Shown here: positions 44,559-53,506 of the stretch, piece by piece
How positions within the stretch are numbered: position 1 is the first letter of the stretch
Layout of the letters: every line of letters begins with the position of its first letter
Assembly: GCA_020073385.1 (NCBI GenBank)
Contig: JAIQFH010000007.1
Span: 1 to 64,000 of the forward strand
Direction of reading: 5' to 3'
Length of the DNA: 64,000 bases
Source: Terriglobia bacterium
Lineage (GTDB): Bacteria; Acidobacteriota; Terriglobia; Terriglobales; Acidobacteriaceae
Made by a program: the position numbers and the translations under genes
The notes under the pieces: model-generated
The model's input: the letters and a program-made list of their open reading frames with translations, nothing else
What the model was told of the DNA's origin: nothing
Database searches by the model: none

Positions 44559-46145
44559 ATGCAGCCCACTGCTGTGAACGAAAGCGCAGGCGCTTCCCCA
44601 TCGCAGTCCCTCTCCGCGGGTTGGCCGCACTGGTTGACCCTATCGGTCGTGCTAGGGACAGCCATCCTCGTGCGTTTTCGATGCCTCTCCTGTAAACCCT
44701 TCTGGTTTGACGAGTCTTTCAGCGTAGAAGTAGCTCGGATTGACTGGCGCAACTTCCTCCACCTGATGTGGTGGCGCGAAGCCAACATGTCGCTGTACTA
44801 CATGCTGCTGCGCGTATGGCTGCACTTCGGGCAAAGCCCCTTTTTCATCCGCAGCCTTTCGGTCGTAATCTCTGCCGCCACGCTGCCAGCGATCTACTGG
44901 GTGGCCAAACAACTCTACGACCGCCGCGTCGCCCTCATCGCCGCCGCGCTGCTGGCTGTCAATGCCTACAGCATCCGCTACGCGCAGGAAGCACGCAGCT
45001 ATGCTCTTTTCATGCTGTTGGCAACGCTGTCTTCAGGATTTCTGATTGCCTGGTTCCGTGAGATGTCACTCGACTTGAGGTCGCAATCTGCGACCTCAAA
45101 TTCTCAAACCCTTCTGCTGCGCGGCTACATTCTGACAAGTGTGCTGGCCGTCTATGCCCATCTCTACGCAATTCTGCTCCTTGTTGGTCACTGGATCGTC
45201 GTATCCCGGATTCTCCGGTGTGAAAACAACCAGGCGCGCCCGGGCAATCTCAGGCGGGCGTGGAAGATCATCGCTCTCGCGGTTTTACCGCTGTTGATCT
45301 TTGTGGCCAAAACTGGGGCCGGACCCATCCGTTGGATACAACGCCCCGGCATTCGCGACCTCTTCGAATTTTTCGAGCACTTAGCCGGCGGCAATTGGGC
45401 GCTTGCTCTGATTTACGCCTTGGCACTCCTGGCAGCGCTGATTCCAACAGGAAAAAGTCTGTGGAGTCCAGACACAGCACGACAAGCGTGGCGATGCCAG
45501 TTGCTTCTCGTATGGTTGCTATTTCCAATCGTGCTGACTGTTCTCTTGTCTTTCGCGCGCCCCGTCTTCCTGGCACGTTACATGATCTTCTGCCTTCCCG
45601 CCCTGCTGGTTCTTGTTGCGGCGGGATTGGCGCGGCTCAACCGCTGGTTACTCCCGCTGGCACTCGTGGTAGTCCTGCTGCTTGGTTTGCAGGGGACCGC
45701 TTTCATTTATGGCCACGATTTCGACAACGAGCGCGACGCCTCAGGTGCAGCATCCAACTTCATCCTTGATCACACTCAGCCTGGCGATGCCATCATCTTC
45801 CATATCGCCGAGACCCGCGTGCCCTACGAATTCGTTCGATCTCTGCGCGCGGGGACCAATACCGCCAGCCCAGAGTTCATCGGCCCGCTCGGCCCCGAGA
45901 TTCTATTTCCTCACCACGGTGCAGGGCTCGACTACCGTGATTTCACTGGCAAGCCCATACCGGAGTTCGTCCGCTCCGCGGTGCAGGGCCATCCCCGCGT
46001 GTGGCTCATGCTGATGAATAACGGCCCTGCTGGAAAGCCTGATCTGACCACCGTTATGTTGACGCAGGTCCTGCCGGAGTACTTTCCGAAAGTGGAGCGC
46101 TGGCAATTTCCCAAGGTCGAGATTCGGCTATACAGCAGGCCGTGA
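44559..46145 (+). CDS. GT39-type membrane glycosyltransferase with in-frame palindrome
   Basis: A 528-aa polytopic protein. KPFWFDESFSVEVARIDW (about 47-64) carries the acidic first-loop motif of ArnT/PMT-type enzymes, and PFFIRSLSVVISAATLPAIYW and NAYSIRYAQEARSYALFML are typical for the family. About 10-11 TM helices are visible with a periplasmic C-terminal part. It should move a sugar from a lipid carrier to an unknown acceptor. A perfect palindrome (45075-45099) lies inside the gene and encodes about residues 173-181 (DLRSQSATS) in a loop between helices; it looks like an inserted repeat. Confidence 0.85.
   Translation: MQPTAVNESAGASPSQSLSAGWPHWLTLSVVLGTAILVRFRCLSCKPFWFDESFSVEVARIDWRNFLHLMWWREANMSLYYMLLRVWLHFGQSPFFIRSLSVVISAATLPAIYWVAKQLYDRRVALIAAALLAVNAYSIRYAQEARSYALFMLLATLSSGFLIAWFREMSLDLRSQSATSNSQTLLLRGYILTSVLAVYAHLYAILLLVGHWIVVSRILRCENNQARPGNLRRAWKIIALAVLPLLIFVAKTGAGPIRWIQRPGIRDLFEFFEHLAGGNWALALIYALALLAALIPTGKSLWSPDTARQAWRCQLLLVWLLFPIVLTVLLSFARPVFLARYMIFCLPALLVLVAAGLARLNRWLLPLALVVVLLLGLQGTAFIYGHDFDNERDASGAASNFILDHTQPGDAIIFHIAETRVPYEFVRSLRAGTNTASPEFIGPLGPEILFPHHGAGLDYRDFTGKPIPEFVRSAVQGHPRVWLMLMNNGPAGKPDLTTVMLTQVLPEYFPKVERWQFPKVEIRLYSRP
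45075..45099. repeat. perfect 11-bp-arm palindrome inside a GT39 gene
   Basis: TTGAGGTCGCA (45075-45085) and its exact complement (45089-45099) flank a 3-nt loop. It is read in frame as part of a hydrophilic loop of the GT39 protein. Such a perfect hairpin is unlikely to arise by codon choice alone. Confidence 0.85.
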
Positions 46146-46160
46146 GAGAAGCAGAAACAG

Positions 46161-46185
46161 AAAAACCTCCCGCGAGAGCGGGAGG
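46161..46185. terminator. terminator between converging GT39 and TPR lipoprotein genes
   Basis: CCTCCCGC (46166-46173) and GCGGGAGG (46178-46185) form a perfect 8-bp stem with a GAGA loop. On the minus strand it is followed by TTTTTCTG, so it ends the leftward tonB-exbBD-TPR transcript; it may also slow the rightward one. Confidence 0.88.
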
Positions 46186-46207
46186 CTGAACTTAACGTCG
46201 GTCCAGA

Positions 46208-47050
46208 TTATTTCGACTGGTCCATCGTGATCTGACCACCCTGGGCTGCAGCTGCCTTCGCCGCCCGGGCTTGTTTGGCTTGCATCGCCTTATCGACCCA
46301 GCCGTCTGCGGTCTTCAGATCTGCCGCGCGGGCAGCCTCGTCGTCGCATTCAATGTCAGCGCGCTCGCGGTACATCAGGTTCATGTAAGCCATGGCGTCG
46401 TCGTAATCCTCACGAAGCTTGACGGCCTTATCCAGGCTGTCGATACCCTCCTGGATTGCAGGACCGTTTTTTACTTTCAGCTCTTCGCAGAGCTTCTTCT
46501 GGTCCTTGTTCTTCACGCTGAGGTGCTCATCGGGCTTCATGCCCAGCTTGGCGCGCTCTTCCATGCGAGGCTGGTAGCATGCAGACCAGTCAATCACACC
46601 CACAGAGTAATAAGGCTCAGCGTCATTCGGGTCGAGATCCGAAGCCATCCGGTAGTACTTCTTCGCATCGTCCCACCTCTTCTGATTTAGGTACAAGTAG
46701 GCAATGCCCTTCGCGCTGTTAACCTTCTGGTCGCGCGACGGGTTCATATCGATCACCTTCTGGTACTCGTCGATCGCCTGCTGTGCAGTGCGCAGATTGT
46801 CAGGTGAGTCGATTCCCGGAATGTATTGCGACACGTATGCAGTGGCCAGATACATCCGCGCGTTGATTAAGGCAGGATCCAAACTAACAGCGTTCTGGAA
46901 ATGGGTGATGGCTTGCTCGTAATGATTGTCTTTGTAAGCCTTCACGCCCTTATTCAGTTGGTCGCGAGCTTTGAGCTTGTCGCATCCAACAGAAGAGAAA
47001 AGTGCCAGCGCCACTGCCGCCAGCGTCAGCAGTTTGAGATATTTATTCAT
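46208..47050 (-). CDS. TPR-repeat lipoprotein
   Basis: A 280-aa protein from the ATG at 47050, with lipobox SSVGC (Cys23) after a signal sequence. At least three TPR units are visible: ALINARMYLATAYV, VNSAKGIAYLYLNQKRWDDA and PNDAEPYYSVGVIDW, with a fourth possible near the end. It should be anchored to a membrane on the periplasmic side and bind partner proteins. It is the last gene of the leftward cluster with exbB, exbD and tonB, so it may be a periplasmic accessory of that system (inference). Confidence 0.87.
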   Translation of the reverse strand: MNKYLKLLTLAAVALALFSSVGCDKLKARDQLNKGVKAYKDNHYEQAITHFQNAVSLDPALINARMYLATAYVSQYIPGIDSPDNLRTAQQAIDEYQKVIDMNPSRDQKVNSAKGIAYLYLNQKRWDDAKKYYRMASDLDPNDAEPYYSVGVIDWSACYQPRMEERAKLGMKPDEHLSVKNKDQKKLCEELKVKNGPAIQEGIDSLDKAVKLREDYDDAMAYMNLMYRERADIECDDEAARAADLKTADGWVDKAMQAKQARAAKAAAAQGGQITMDQSK

Positions 47051-47122
47051 TGCGGTATAAGTCTCCCTCGCCACAGCATCCTAGGCCCAGAGACGTCGGT
47101 TTGACAAGCGGCCTCTCCTCAG

Positions 47123-47145
47123 CACGGAAGCAGATGGCTTCCGTG
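47123..47145. repeat. 9-bp-arm hairpin between exbD and the TPR gene
   Basis: CACGGAAGC (47123-47131) and GCTTCCGTG (47137-47145) form a perfect stem with a 5-nt loop. There is no T-tract, so it may tune mRNA decay in the operon or be a REP-like repeat. Confidence 0.6.
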
Positions 47146-47198
47146 CCGCGGGCCGAGTAAGAACAGTACAACCCCGGGCCGCACCCAAGCGACTGGTT

Positions 47199-47639
47199 CT
47201 AGCCGCCGGCTTCAATCTTTGCGGTAATCAGGCCAACCTTGTCCACTCCGGACGCGTGAGCGATATCGATCACGTTAGCGACGTTAGCGAATGGAATCGC
47301 ATCGTCGCCCTTCACGAACATAACCTTCTCCGCGCGAGCTTTGTAGATATCGGTGAGCCGCCCCTGCAGGTTGTCCCAGGTCGCGTCTTCGTTGTTGATT
47401 TTGACTCCGGGATCTTGACCAGCGCCACGATCGATCAACTGCACAACGATGGTGCGATCAGGCGTAGTGTTCTTCGGTGCATTCGGCGGCGGGGGCTGCG
47501 GAACCAGCGCATCCAGCCCTTTTGGCGTCACCGGCGAGATCACCATGAAGATGATCAGCAACACCAGAAGCACGTCGATGAGAGGCGTGACGTTGATGTT
47601 CGCGCTCTGCCCACCTTTCGAACCAAGACTCATTCCCAT
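47199..47639 (-). CDS. exbD: ExbD/TolR family protein (second copy)
   Basis: A 146-aa protein with one N-terminal TM helix: NVTPLIDVLLVLLIIFMVI, where the Asp in PLIDVLLVLL is the proton-path residue. The periplasmic part continues to the end (VDKVGLITAKIEAGG). It works with ExbB and TonB to drive outer-membrane transport with the proton gradient. It is separated from the other exbD by 12 bp, so both are in one operon; heterologous ExbD pairs are common in this phylum. Confidence 0.93.
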   Translation of the reverse strand: MGMSLGSKGGQSANINVTPLIDVLLVLLIIFMVISPVTPKGLDALVPQPPPPNAPKNTTPDRTIVVQLIDRGAGQDPGVKINNEDATWDNLQGRLTDIYKARAEKVMFVKGDDAIPFANVANVIDIAHASGVDKVGLITAKIEAGG

Positions 47640-47651
47640 GGTCGTTCTCCT

Positions 47652-48116
47652 CTATTGTCCTTGCGCAGCCGGGGCTGGCGGGGCGCTTGGGGTTGTCTTC
47701 CTCTGATCCGTAAGCAAGCCGAGGTCGTCGACACCAGCGGCCCGGACAGCGTCAACCACCTGCACGACTGAACCAAACCGCGCCCGCATGTCGGCCTTGA
47801 CGTACACCTGCTTATTCTGGGAGTTGGAGGCGAGGCGGTCCTTGACCTTCGTGGTCAGGCCATCCACTGAAATCTGCTCGCTCCCGAAATAGACCTTGCC
47901 ATCGCGCGTGATGGAGACCAATAATGCGTCCTCCCTATCCGCGTCCTGCATCGGTGCCGGGTTGTTCACTTTGGCCATGTCCACGCTGATGCCTTTCTGC
48001 AACATGGGCGTGACCACCATGAAGATGATCAGCAGAACCAGCATCACGTCCACCATGGGCGTGACATTGATCTCTGAACTGACCTTCGATCCTTCGTCTC
48101 TCTTTGCTAACGCCAT
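47652..48116 (-). CDS. exbD: ExbD/TolR family protein (first copy)
   Basis: A 154-aa paralogue of the next gene with EINVTPMVDVMLVLLIIFMV, the conserved Asp in the single TM helix, and a periplasmic domain with VSITRDGKVYFGSEQI and VYVKADMRARFGSVVQVVDA. The tail (about 135-154) is Pro/Ala-rich. It lies between exbB and the second exbD in the leftward operon and should be a stator part of the energy-transducing complex. Confidence 0.93.
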   Translation of the reverse strand: MALAKRDEGSKVSSEINVTPMVDVMLVLLIIFMVVTPMLQKGISVDMAKVNNPAPMQDADREDALLVSITRDGKVYFGSEQISVDGLTTKVKDRLASNSQNKQVYVKADMRARFGSVVQVVDAVRAAGVDDLGLLTDQRKTTPSAPPAPAAQGQ

Positions 48117-48238
48117 AACTTGAAATCTCCCGTGCTTCCGCGGCGGACCTTGAACCGAGCCGGCCTAAGTTGGGAAGGCCCGGCGCCGGATCGCTCCAGC
48201 GCCGGACAAGCAACTCACGCGGAAAGCGGATCGAGTAC

Positions 48239-49000
48239 TTATCGGCGAACGTCGCCCCGCTTCTTCAGGAAGTAGTCGATCAGTTCGCTCGACGAGTTAT
48301 CCATCTCGACGTCGAAGGCTTCGACGCGGCCGGTCAGATAGTTGAACATCATGACGGCCGGAATGGCGACGAGCAGCCCGATGGCCGTCGTAACCAGCGC
48401 TTCAGCGATACCGCCGGCAACTGCCGCCAGACCGGTGGCCTTCGAGTTGTTGATGCCGATGAAGGCGTTCAGAATGCCCATCACCGTTCCGAACAGTCCC
48501 ACGAAGGGAGCGGTCGAGCCGATGGTGGCGAGGCCGCCCAATCCGCGCTTCAGTTCAGCGTGGACGATCGCTTCGGTGCGCTCCAAAGCGCGCTTCGAGG
48601 CCTCAATGGTTTCACCGGGGATTGCGCCCGGGCTGTCCTGGTGAGCCTTGAATTCCATCAGGCCAGCGGTGACAACCTTGGCCAGGTGGCTCTTCTTGTT
48701 GCGCTCGGCAACCTTGATGGCCTCGTCGATGCGACCATCACGCAGGGCTCCCGCGACGGCAGGGGCAAATGCACGAGACTGCTTGCGGGCGGCGCTATAG
48801 GCCATCCAGCGATCGATCATCACTCCGATCGACCAACCGGACATGATGAACAGGATGACGACCACGGTTCGAGCAACCCAGCCCATTGCCTTCCACAGGC
48901 CAAGGGGATCGGTCGCCATGGCACCGCCACCTTCCTGGACGATCCAGGCGGCCGCGGCAGTTACGTGACTGAGAACAGCTCCTACGTGAATTGCTAGCAT
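48239..49000 (-). CDS. exbB: ExbB/TolQ/MotA proton channel protein
   Basis: A 253-aa membrane protein with three TM helices: near 34-55 (TVVVILFIMSGWSIGVMID), near 145-175 (GLGGLATIGSTAPFVGLFGT) and near 190-220 (IAEALVTTAIGLLVAIPAV). The GLFGTVMGI and TAIGLLVAIPAV blocks are signature elements of the family. It forms the channel scaffold around ExbD and TonB in the inner membrane. It is 122 bp upstream of the first exbD in the same direction. Confidence 0.94.
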   Translation of the reverse strand: MLAIHVGAVLSHVTAAAAWIVQEGGGAMATDPLGLWKAMGWVARTVVVILFIMSGWSIGVMIDRWMAYSAARKQSRAFAPAVAGALRDGRIDEAIKVAERNKKSHLAKVVTAGLMEFKAHQDSPGAIPGETIEASKRALERTEAIVHAELKRGLGGLATIGSTAPFVGLFGTVMGILNAFIGINNSKATGLAAVAGGIAEALVTTAIGLLVAIPAVMMFNYLTGRVEAFDVEMDNSSSELIDYFLKKRGDVRR

Positions 49001-49259
49001 GAGTTGCTTTTCCCTCCTCGGAAACTTCCTACTCTATTGGACCCTTTGATGCGCTTAACTGTTCCAACCGGTAGCTCGGATTCTTTGACCGGCAGCAGAA
49101 TGGTTCAGCCCCAAGGTTCGGAAGCCGCAGCAATGACGCACTGGGCGAAGTCCGGGCTCTCGGAAAAGCCCTTCCCAGCCGCCATTTTTCAGGCAGGATG
49201 GGGAGGGCCAATGCGCACACATCTACTTGCAAATTCTCAAACCCACTGCGCCAGCGAGT

Positions 49260-50003
49260 CTAGCTGCCTGCCAGCGTAAAGTTCACCTGCACCTGCGTGT
49301 CAACCTCGACCGGTTCTCCGTTCAGCAGGTAAGGCTTGTACTTCCACTGCTTCACAGCCTCGATCGCGGCCGGAGCCAGCATCGGGTGACCGCTGATCAA
49401 CTGCAGGTTCTGGATGTCCCCAGTCTTGCTGATCTGCGCCTGCAGGACCACTGTGCCCTGAATGCGAGCCTGACGCGCCAGAGGCGGATACGTCGGATTT
49501 ACCCGGCGGACCAACAGGCCCTGCGAAACACCCGACGACACGCGTACGCGCTGTGGCGTGGCAATCTTCGGCAAGGCAGCGACCGAGCCCGCGCTGGCGA
49601 TGCTGCCCAGCACGCCTCCCATCGACCCTCCCGGTATTCCACCCGGAACTCCGCCCACGACGCCCGTCGCGGCCATGACCGGCGGCGGCGCCTCTTCTTC
49701 CTTAATCATCTGAACCTTTTGTGGAATCTTGGTCGGAGTGCGCAGCTGGCCGTTCACGATGTCGGTCTGGATTACCTTTACGATTTTGACCGGAGCAGCG
49801 GCTGGCGGTGGCGGTGGTGGAGGCGGCGGGGGTGCCACCAGGAATCCTAATTGAATTGACTTGGGCAAGGCTTCGGTGAAGATCAACGGGATCAATACCA
49901 TGACACCGATAATCATGAACTGGAGGAGGAACGAAACGACCGACGTCCATCCCCGCGCCGTCTTCAGCTTGCCACCCGACTCGATAAGGCTGTCTTCAAA
50001 CAT
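49260..50003 (-). CDS. tonB: TonB-family energy transducer
   Basis: A 247-aa protein from the ATG at 50003. It has a TM helix (about 21-43), a run of ten Pro (about 58-67) at the start of the periplasmic span, a Gly-rich linker (about 113-140) and a TonB C-terminal domain (about 160-247) with RRVNPTYPPLARQARIQGTV and AAIEAVKQWKYKPYLLNGE. It should contact TonB-dependent receptors such as the two Oar-like proteins in this window. It lies between secF and exbB in the leftward run. A longer reading frame upstream was rejected. Confidence 0.93.
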   Translation of the reverse strand: MFEDSLIESGGKLKTARGWTSVVSFLLQFMIIGVMVLIPLIFTEALPKSIQLGFLVAPPPPPPPPPPAAAPVKIVKVIQTDIVNGQLRTPTKIPQKVQMIKEEEAPPPVMAATGVVGGVPGGIPGGSMGGVLGSIASAGSVAALPKIATPQRVRVSSGVSQGLLVRRVNPTYPPLARQARIQGTVVLQAQISKTGDIQNLQLISGHPMLAPAAIEAVKQWKYKPYLLNGEPVEVDTQVQVNFTLAGS

Positions 50004-50189
50004 GGAATTCTCCCCAAACTTTCTCAGACCCCTACGAATACTTAGACACCGGCTCTTTCTCCTTTGCTCCCAGAATCTGGCGTCACGCCCTAGAGGCCTG
50101 GATTCGACCAAATGGCGCGCCGAGCAAACCCTCCAAACGCTTACCTAAGAAGGCCTAAACCAATGATTCCAAAGATGCCATCAGGTAAC

Positions 50190-51374
50190 TTACTTACCCT
50201 TGGCCACCGGCATGCCGACGGGGCGTTTGCCCTTTTCGATCCGCCAATCCTGGTATGCCACCAGAATGGGTGCGGCAATCGCGATCGATGAATAGGTACC
50301 GATTAAAATGCCAATGACCAGAGCGAGGCTGAATCCACGGAGCACCTCGCCTCCGAATAAGAAGAGAGCAAGTACAGTAAGAAAGGTTAAGCCCGCTGTC
50401 AAGATGGTTCTGCTAAGGGTCTGATTGATGCTCCGGTTAACGATCTCCGACAGCTTCTCGCGCCGCATGAGTTTAATATTTTCCCGGATGCGGTCAAATA
50501 CCACGATCGTGTCGTTATTGGAGTAACCAATCAGCGTCAGGATGGCTGCGATGACGGTCAGGGAGATGTCCGTATTTGTGAGAGAAAATGCCCCTACGGT
50601 GATCAGGGTATCGTGGAAAACAGTGACCACCGCCGCGACGCCGTAGATCCATTCGAAACGGAAGCCCAAGTACACAAGCATACCCAACAGGGAGTACAAG
50701 GTCGCCAGTCCGGCCTGGGTCCGCAACTGGCCGCCAACCTGGGGTCCGACGATCTCAACGTTTCGCACACCGAAATCGGAGAGGAAGAAACCGTCCGGAA
50801 TCGAGGCTGCTGCCGCAGGATCGATTCCTGAGCCGCCCTTTAACTGATCCAGGGAATTCAGCACACCCCCGTGGACCTTGTCGCGAAAATCGACGATCGC
50901 CTGGGCTTGCGCCGTGTACTTTGCATCGGCATCCGTGCCCAAGTGCATCGGATCCCTGTCCATCAGATGATTCTTGATCCTCAGAGAACTGGCATTATTC
51001 AAGTCCTCTTTGCCCGCAGGAGCATTGGTTTCCAGCGCGTTGATGATCTTCGTCCTGCCCAGGCTCAGGTCCTTCTCGCTGGTTTCGCGGATATCCAGGT
51101 CAATGAGAACCTCGTTCAAGTAAGCTTGGTCGTAAGGTTGAATCTTGGGATCGTGAAGACCAGCGCGGTCGAGCAGGGAACGGATCTGCCCCAGGTCCGG
51201 TGTATGCGAGAACCTGACATACACCAGAGTTCCGCCACGAAAATCCACGCCCCACGGAATATGGTGCCAGAACAAAATGGAAAGCACGCCCGCAACGCTG
51301 AAGATCAGCGAGAAGGCAAGGAAGTACCACTTCTTCCCAAGAAAATCGATGTTTACGTTATGAAAGAACTCCAC
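50190..51374 (-). CDS. secF: protein translocase subunit SecF
   Basis: The GTG at 51374 is chosen as start; AAGGGG lies about 8 bp before it, and the TTG further up adds a piece made of repeats. The 394-aa protein has an N-terminal TM (KKWYFLAFSLIFSVAGVL), the WGVDFRGGTLVYV motif and the five-helix C-terminal bundle with RFEWIYGVAAVVTVFHDTLIT and IGYSNNDTIVVFDRIREN. SecF with SecD uses the proton gradient to pull exported proteins out of SecY. It follows secD at 102 bp. Confidence 0.94.
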   Translation of the reverse strand: MEFFHNVNIDFLGKKWYFLAFSLIFSVAGVLSILFWHHIPWGVDFRGGTLVYVRFSHTPDLGQIRSLLDRAGLHDPKIQPYDQAYLNEVLIDLDIRETSEKDLSLGRTKIINALETNAPAGKEDLNNASSLRIKNHLMDRDPMHLGTDADAKYTAQAQAIVDFRDKVHGGVLNSLDQLKGGSGIDPAAAASIPDGFFLSDFGVRNVEIVGPQVGGQLRTQAGLATLYSLLGMLVYLGFRFEWIYGVAAVVTVFHDTLITVGAFSLTNTDISLTVIAAILTLIGYSNNDTIVVFDRIRENIKLMRREKLSEIVNRSINQTLSRTILTAGLTFLTVLALFLFGGEVLRGFSLALVIGILIGTYSSIAIAAPILVAYQDWRIEKGKRPVGMPVAKGK

Positions 51375-51476
51375 CGGTCTAGCCCCTTGTCTCGATTGAG
51401 TAATTGGGAAATTTGGTAATTTTGTAATTCCAAACCCCGACAGTGCATGCCTCAAATTACTCAATTACCAAATTCT

Positions 51477-53102
51477 CTAAATGCTGAGCGCCTCTCCGCG
51501 CTGCTTGCGGGTGAGCACCCAATCAAAAATCACGCGCGACACGAACACCGCTGTGAACAGGTTCGCGAGCAGACCGAACGTGAGCGTGGTCGCAAACCCT
51601 TTCACCGGCCCCGTGCCAAAGATAAACAGAATCGCCGCCGATACGATCGTCGTAACGTGCGTATCGACGATGGTGATCCAGGCATGGCTGAAGCCCTGAT
51701 CCACAGCCGAGGGTGGCGTCTTGCCATTCTTCAATTCTTCCCGGATACGCTCGAAAATCAGCACATTGGAATCCACGCCCATACCGACCGTAAGAATCAC
51801 TCCCGCAATTCCTGGCAAAGTGAGCGCCACGTTCACTCCTGCGATCGTCGACCATCCCAGAAATCCCAGCAGAATAATCAGATTCATGATCAGCGCGACA
51901 TCGGCATTGATGCCGGCTCCGCGGTAGTAGATGAGCATGAAGATCAGCACGGCGAGCATGCCGATCACCGCGGCCCGCACGCCTGATCGAATCGAATCGG
52001 CGCCTAGCGATGGCCCCACTGTCCGCTCTTCCAGGTAATGAATACTGGCCGGCAGCGCACCCGAGTTCAGAATCATCGCGAGGTCCTTGGCTGCCTGCGC
52101 ATCCATATGCCCGCGGATCTGCACCTGGTCACGGATCGGTTCATCGATCGTCGCGACTTCTCGGACCTTGCCGTCGAGAACTACTCCCAGACTGTCTTTC
52201 ACATGTGCGGACGTGAAGTTGAAGAACCGCTGCCCGCCATCGCGAGTCAATTGAAAATTCACATCAGGCTGACCATTCTGATCGCTGCTCGGATCGGCAT
52301 GCCGCAAATCCTTGCCGCTGATGGCCGAAACGCGCGACACCAGGAACCATTGCTCGCCCTCGGTACGACCACCGAGCGTGTTGCCCGGCAGCAGCAACTG
52401 GTCCGCAGGGATAATTCCGTTGTTGGCCTGCAGAGCCGCCGCCTGACTTGAATAAGGCCCGCTGATCACCTGCTTGATCTCGAGCATGGCGGTGTTCTGC
52501 ATGATCTCCTGCACGCGCGTCATGTCGTCGACGCCAGGCAACTGCACCAGAATCTGGTACTGCCCTAACCCGTGCTCCTGGATGGTCGGCTCGCTCACAC
52601 CCAGCGCGTCAACACGGTTGCGAATTGTCTCGATGGCCTGGGTCACAGCTCGACTTTTCAATTCGTTCAGGTTCGACTGCTTCATCGCGAGGTTCCAGCT
52701 GTCGTTAGCGCCTGCGGTGACGTCATACTCCGGCAGCCGCTCCTGCACGATGTTGCGCAAATCGCTGCGAGCGGCCGCCGGCACTCCCTTGAGCACCAGA
52801 TGGTCGGGATTGTTCTGCGGATCGGGCTGCGAGATGTCGGTGTAATCAATCTTGTGGCTGCGGAACTGCTCCTTGAGAACCTCGATCGCGTTCTGCGCAT
52901 CCACGTTGACCGCATCATTCACCTGCACCTGGAGGATCAGGTGCGTTCCGCCCTTTAGATCGAGTCCGAGGTGGATGTGATCGGTCAGCGCGGTCAGCAA
53001 CCCCCCACCGGAGAAACTCTTCGGAATACCGAAGATTCCAAACAGGAAGAACAACATCGTCCCGATAATGAAAAGCAGTTTCCAGAGAAGATTCTTGTTC
53101 AT
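51477..53102 (-). CDS. secD: protein translocase subunit SecD
   Basis: A 541-aa protein. Hallmarks are DHIHLGLDLKGGTHLILQV near 42-60 (the D1 motif), the periplasmic head, and the C-terminal six-helix RND-like bundle with VGMGVDSNVLIFERIREEL and an ending FVSRVIFDWVLTRKQR. It works with SecF in late export. It lies after yajC and before secF, the classic order yajC-secD-secF. It has a slightly larger insert in the periplasmic part than the E. coli layout seems to need, but nothing broken. Confidence 0.96.
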   Translation of the reverse strand: MNKNLLWKLLFIIGTMLFFLFGIFGIPKSFSGGGLLTALTDHIHLGLDLKGGTHLILQVQVNDAVNVDAQNAIEVLKEQFRSHKIDYTDISQPDPQNNPDHLVLKGVPAAARSDLRNIVQERLPEYDVTAGANDSWNLAMKQSNLNELKSRAVTQAIETIRNRVDALGVSEPTIQEHGLGQYQILVQLPGVDDMTRVQEIMQNTAMLEIKQVISGPYSSQAAALQANNGIIPADQLLLPGNTLGGRTEGEQWFLVSRVSAISGKDLRHADPSSDQNGQPDVNFQLTRDGGQRFFNFTSAHVKDSLGVVLDGKVREVATIDEPIRDQVQIRGHMDAQAAKDLAMILNSGALPASIHYLEERTVGPSLGADSIRSGVRAAVIGMLAVLIFMLIYYRGAGINADVALIMNLIILLGFLGWSTIAGVNVALTLPGIAGVILTVGMGVDSNVLIFERIREELKNGKTPPSAVDQGFSHAWITIVDTHVTTIVSAAILFIFGTGPVKGFATTLTFGLLANLFTAVFVSRVIFDWVLTRKQRGEALSI

Positions 53103-53109
53103 ATAAAAA

Positions 53110-53140
53110 CAGTTCTCAGTTCTCAGTTCTCAGTTCTCAG
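53110..53140. repeat. 7-bp tandem repeat (AGTTCTC, about 4.4 copies)
   Basis: Four perfect AGTTCTC units and a part of a fifth lie between yajC and secD, 8 bp upstream of the secD start, close to where its ribosome site should be. The same unit occurs in degenerate form at 20741, 58649 and 61233. Confidence 0.9.
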
Positions 53141-53173
53141 TGGGGATCCACGGGAGAACGGAATACCTGGAAC

Positions 53174-53506
53174 TCATTTCGTTTTCACTTCTTCCTCAGT
53201 GGTGGTCACCTGAGTCACCGAGGCCTTGGTCACTTCCACCACGATATTGTTCGGGGGGACACGCAGATGCACGGCGTCATCTTTGAGCGCCATGATCGTG
53301 CCGCGCAATCCGCCGCTGGTAGTAACCTTGTCTCCGGTTTTGAGCTGGTCCAGCATGCCCTGCCACTTCTTCTGGCGGCGCTGCTGGGAATAGAACATGT
53401 AGACGATCAGAAGCACCAGCGGCAGAAACAGCACCATGCCACCCAATGCTCCTCCGCCTCCGGCTTGTAGCATCAAGGATAACGGCATAATTAAGTTGAA
53501 GCGCAT
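53174..53506 (-). CDS. yajC: preprotein translocase subunit YajC
   Basis: A 110-aa protein with one TM helix (about 22-40; GGMVLFLPLVLLIVYMFY), then the conserved basic QQRRQKKWQGMLDQLKTGDKV and the core VTTSGGLRGTIMALKDD. The C-terminal tail is Thr/Glu-rich. YajC accompanies SecDF in the inner membrane. It precedes secD by 71 bp, with a 7-bp repeat block in the gap. A start at residue 7 (MPLSL) is also possible. Confidence 0.94.
   Translation of the reverse strand: MRFNLIMPLSLMLQAGGGGALGGMVLFLPLVLLIVYMFYSQQRRQKKWQGMLDQLKTGDKVTTSGGLRGTIMALKDDAVHLRVPPNNIVVEVTKASVTQVTTTEEEVKTK

Noticed and set aside
43325-44695. 456-aa plus-strand frame opposite the biotin carboxylase
   Set aside because: It is an antisense shadow of a well-conserved ATP-grasp enzyme, a common effect of high GC content.
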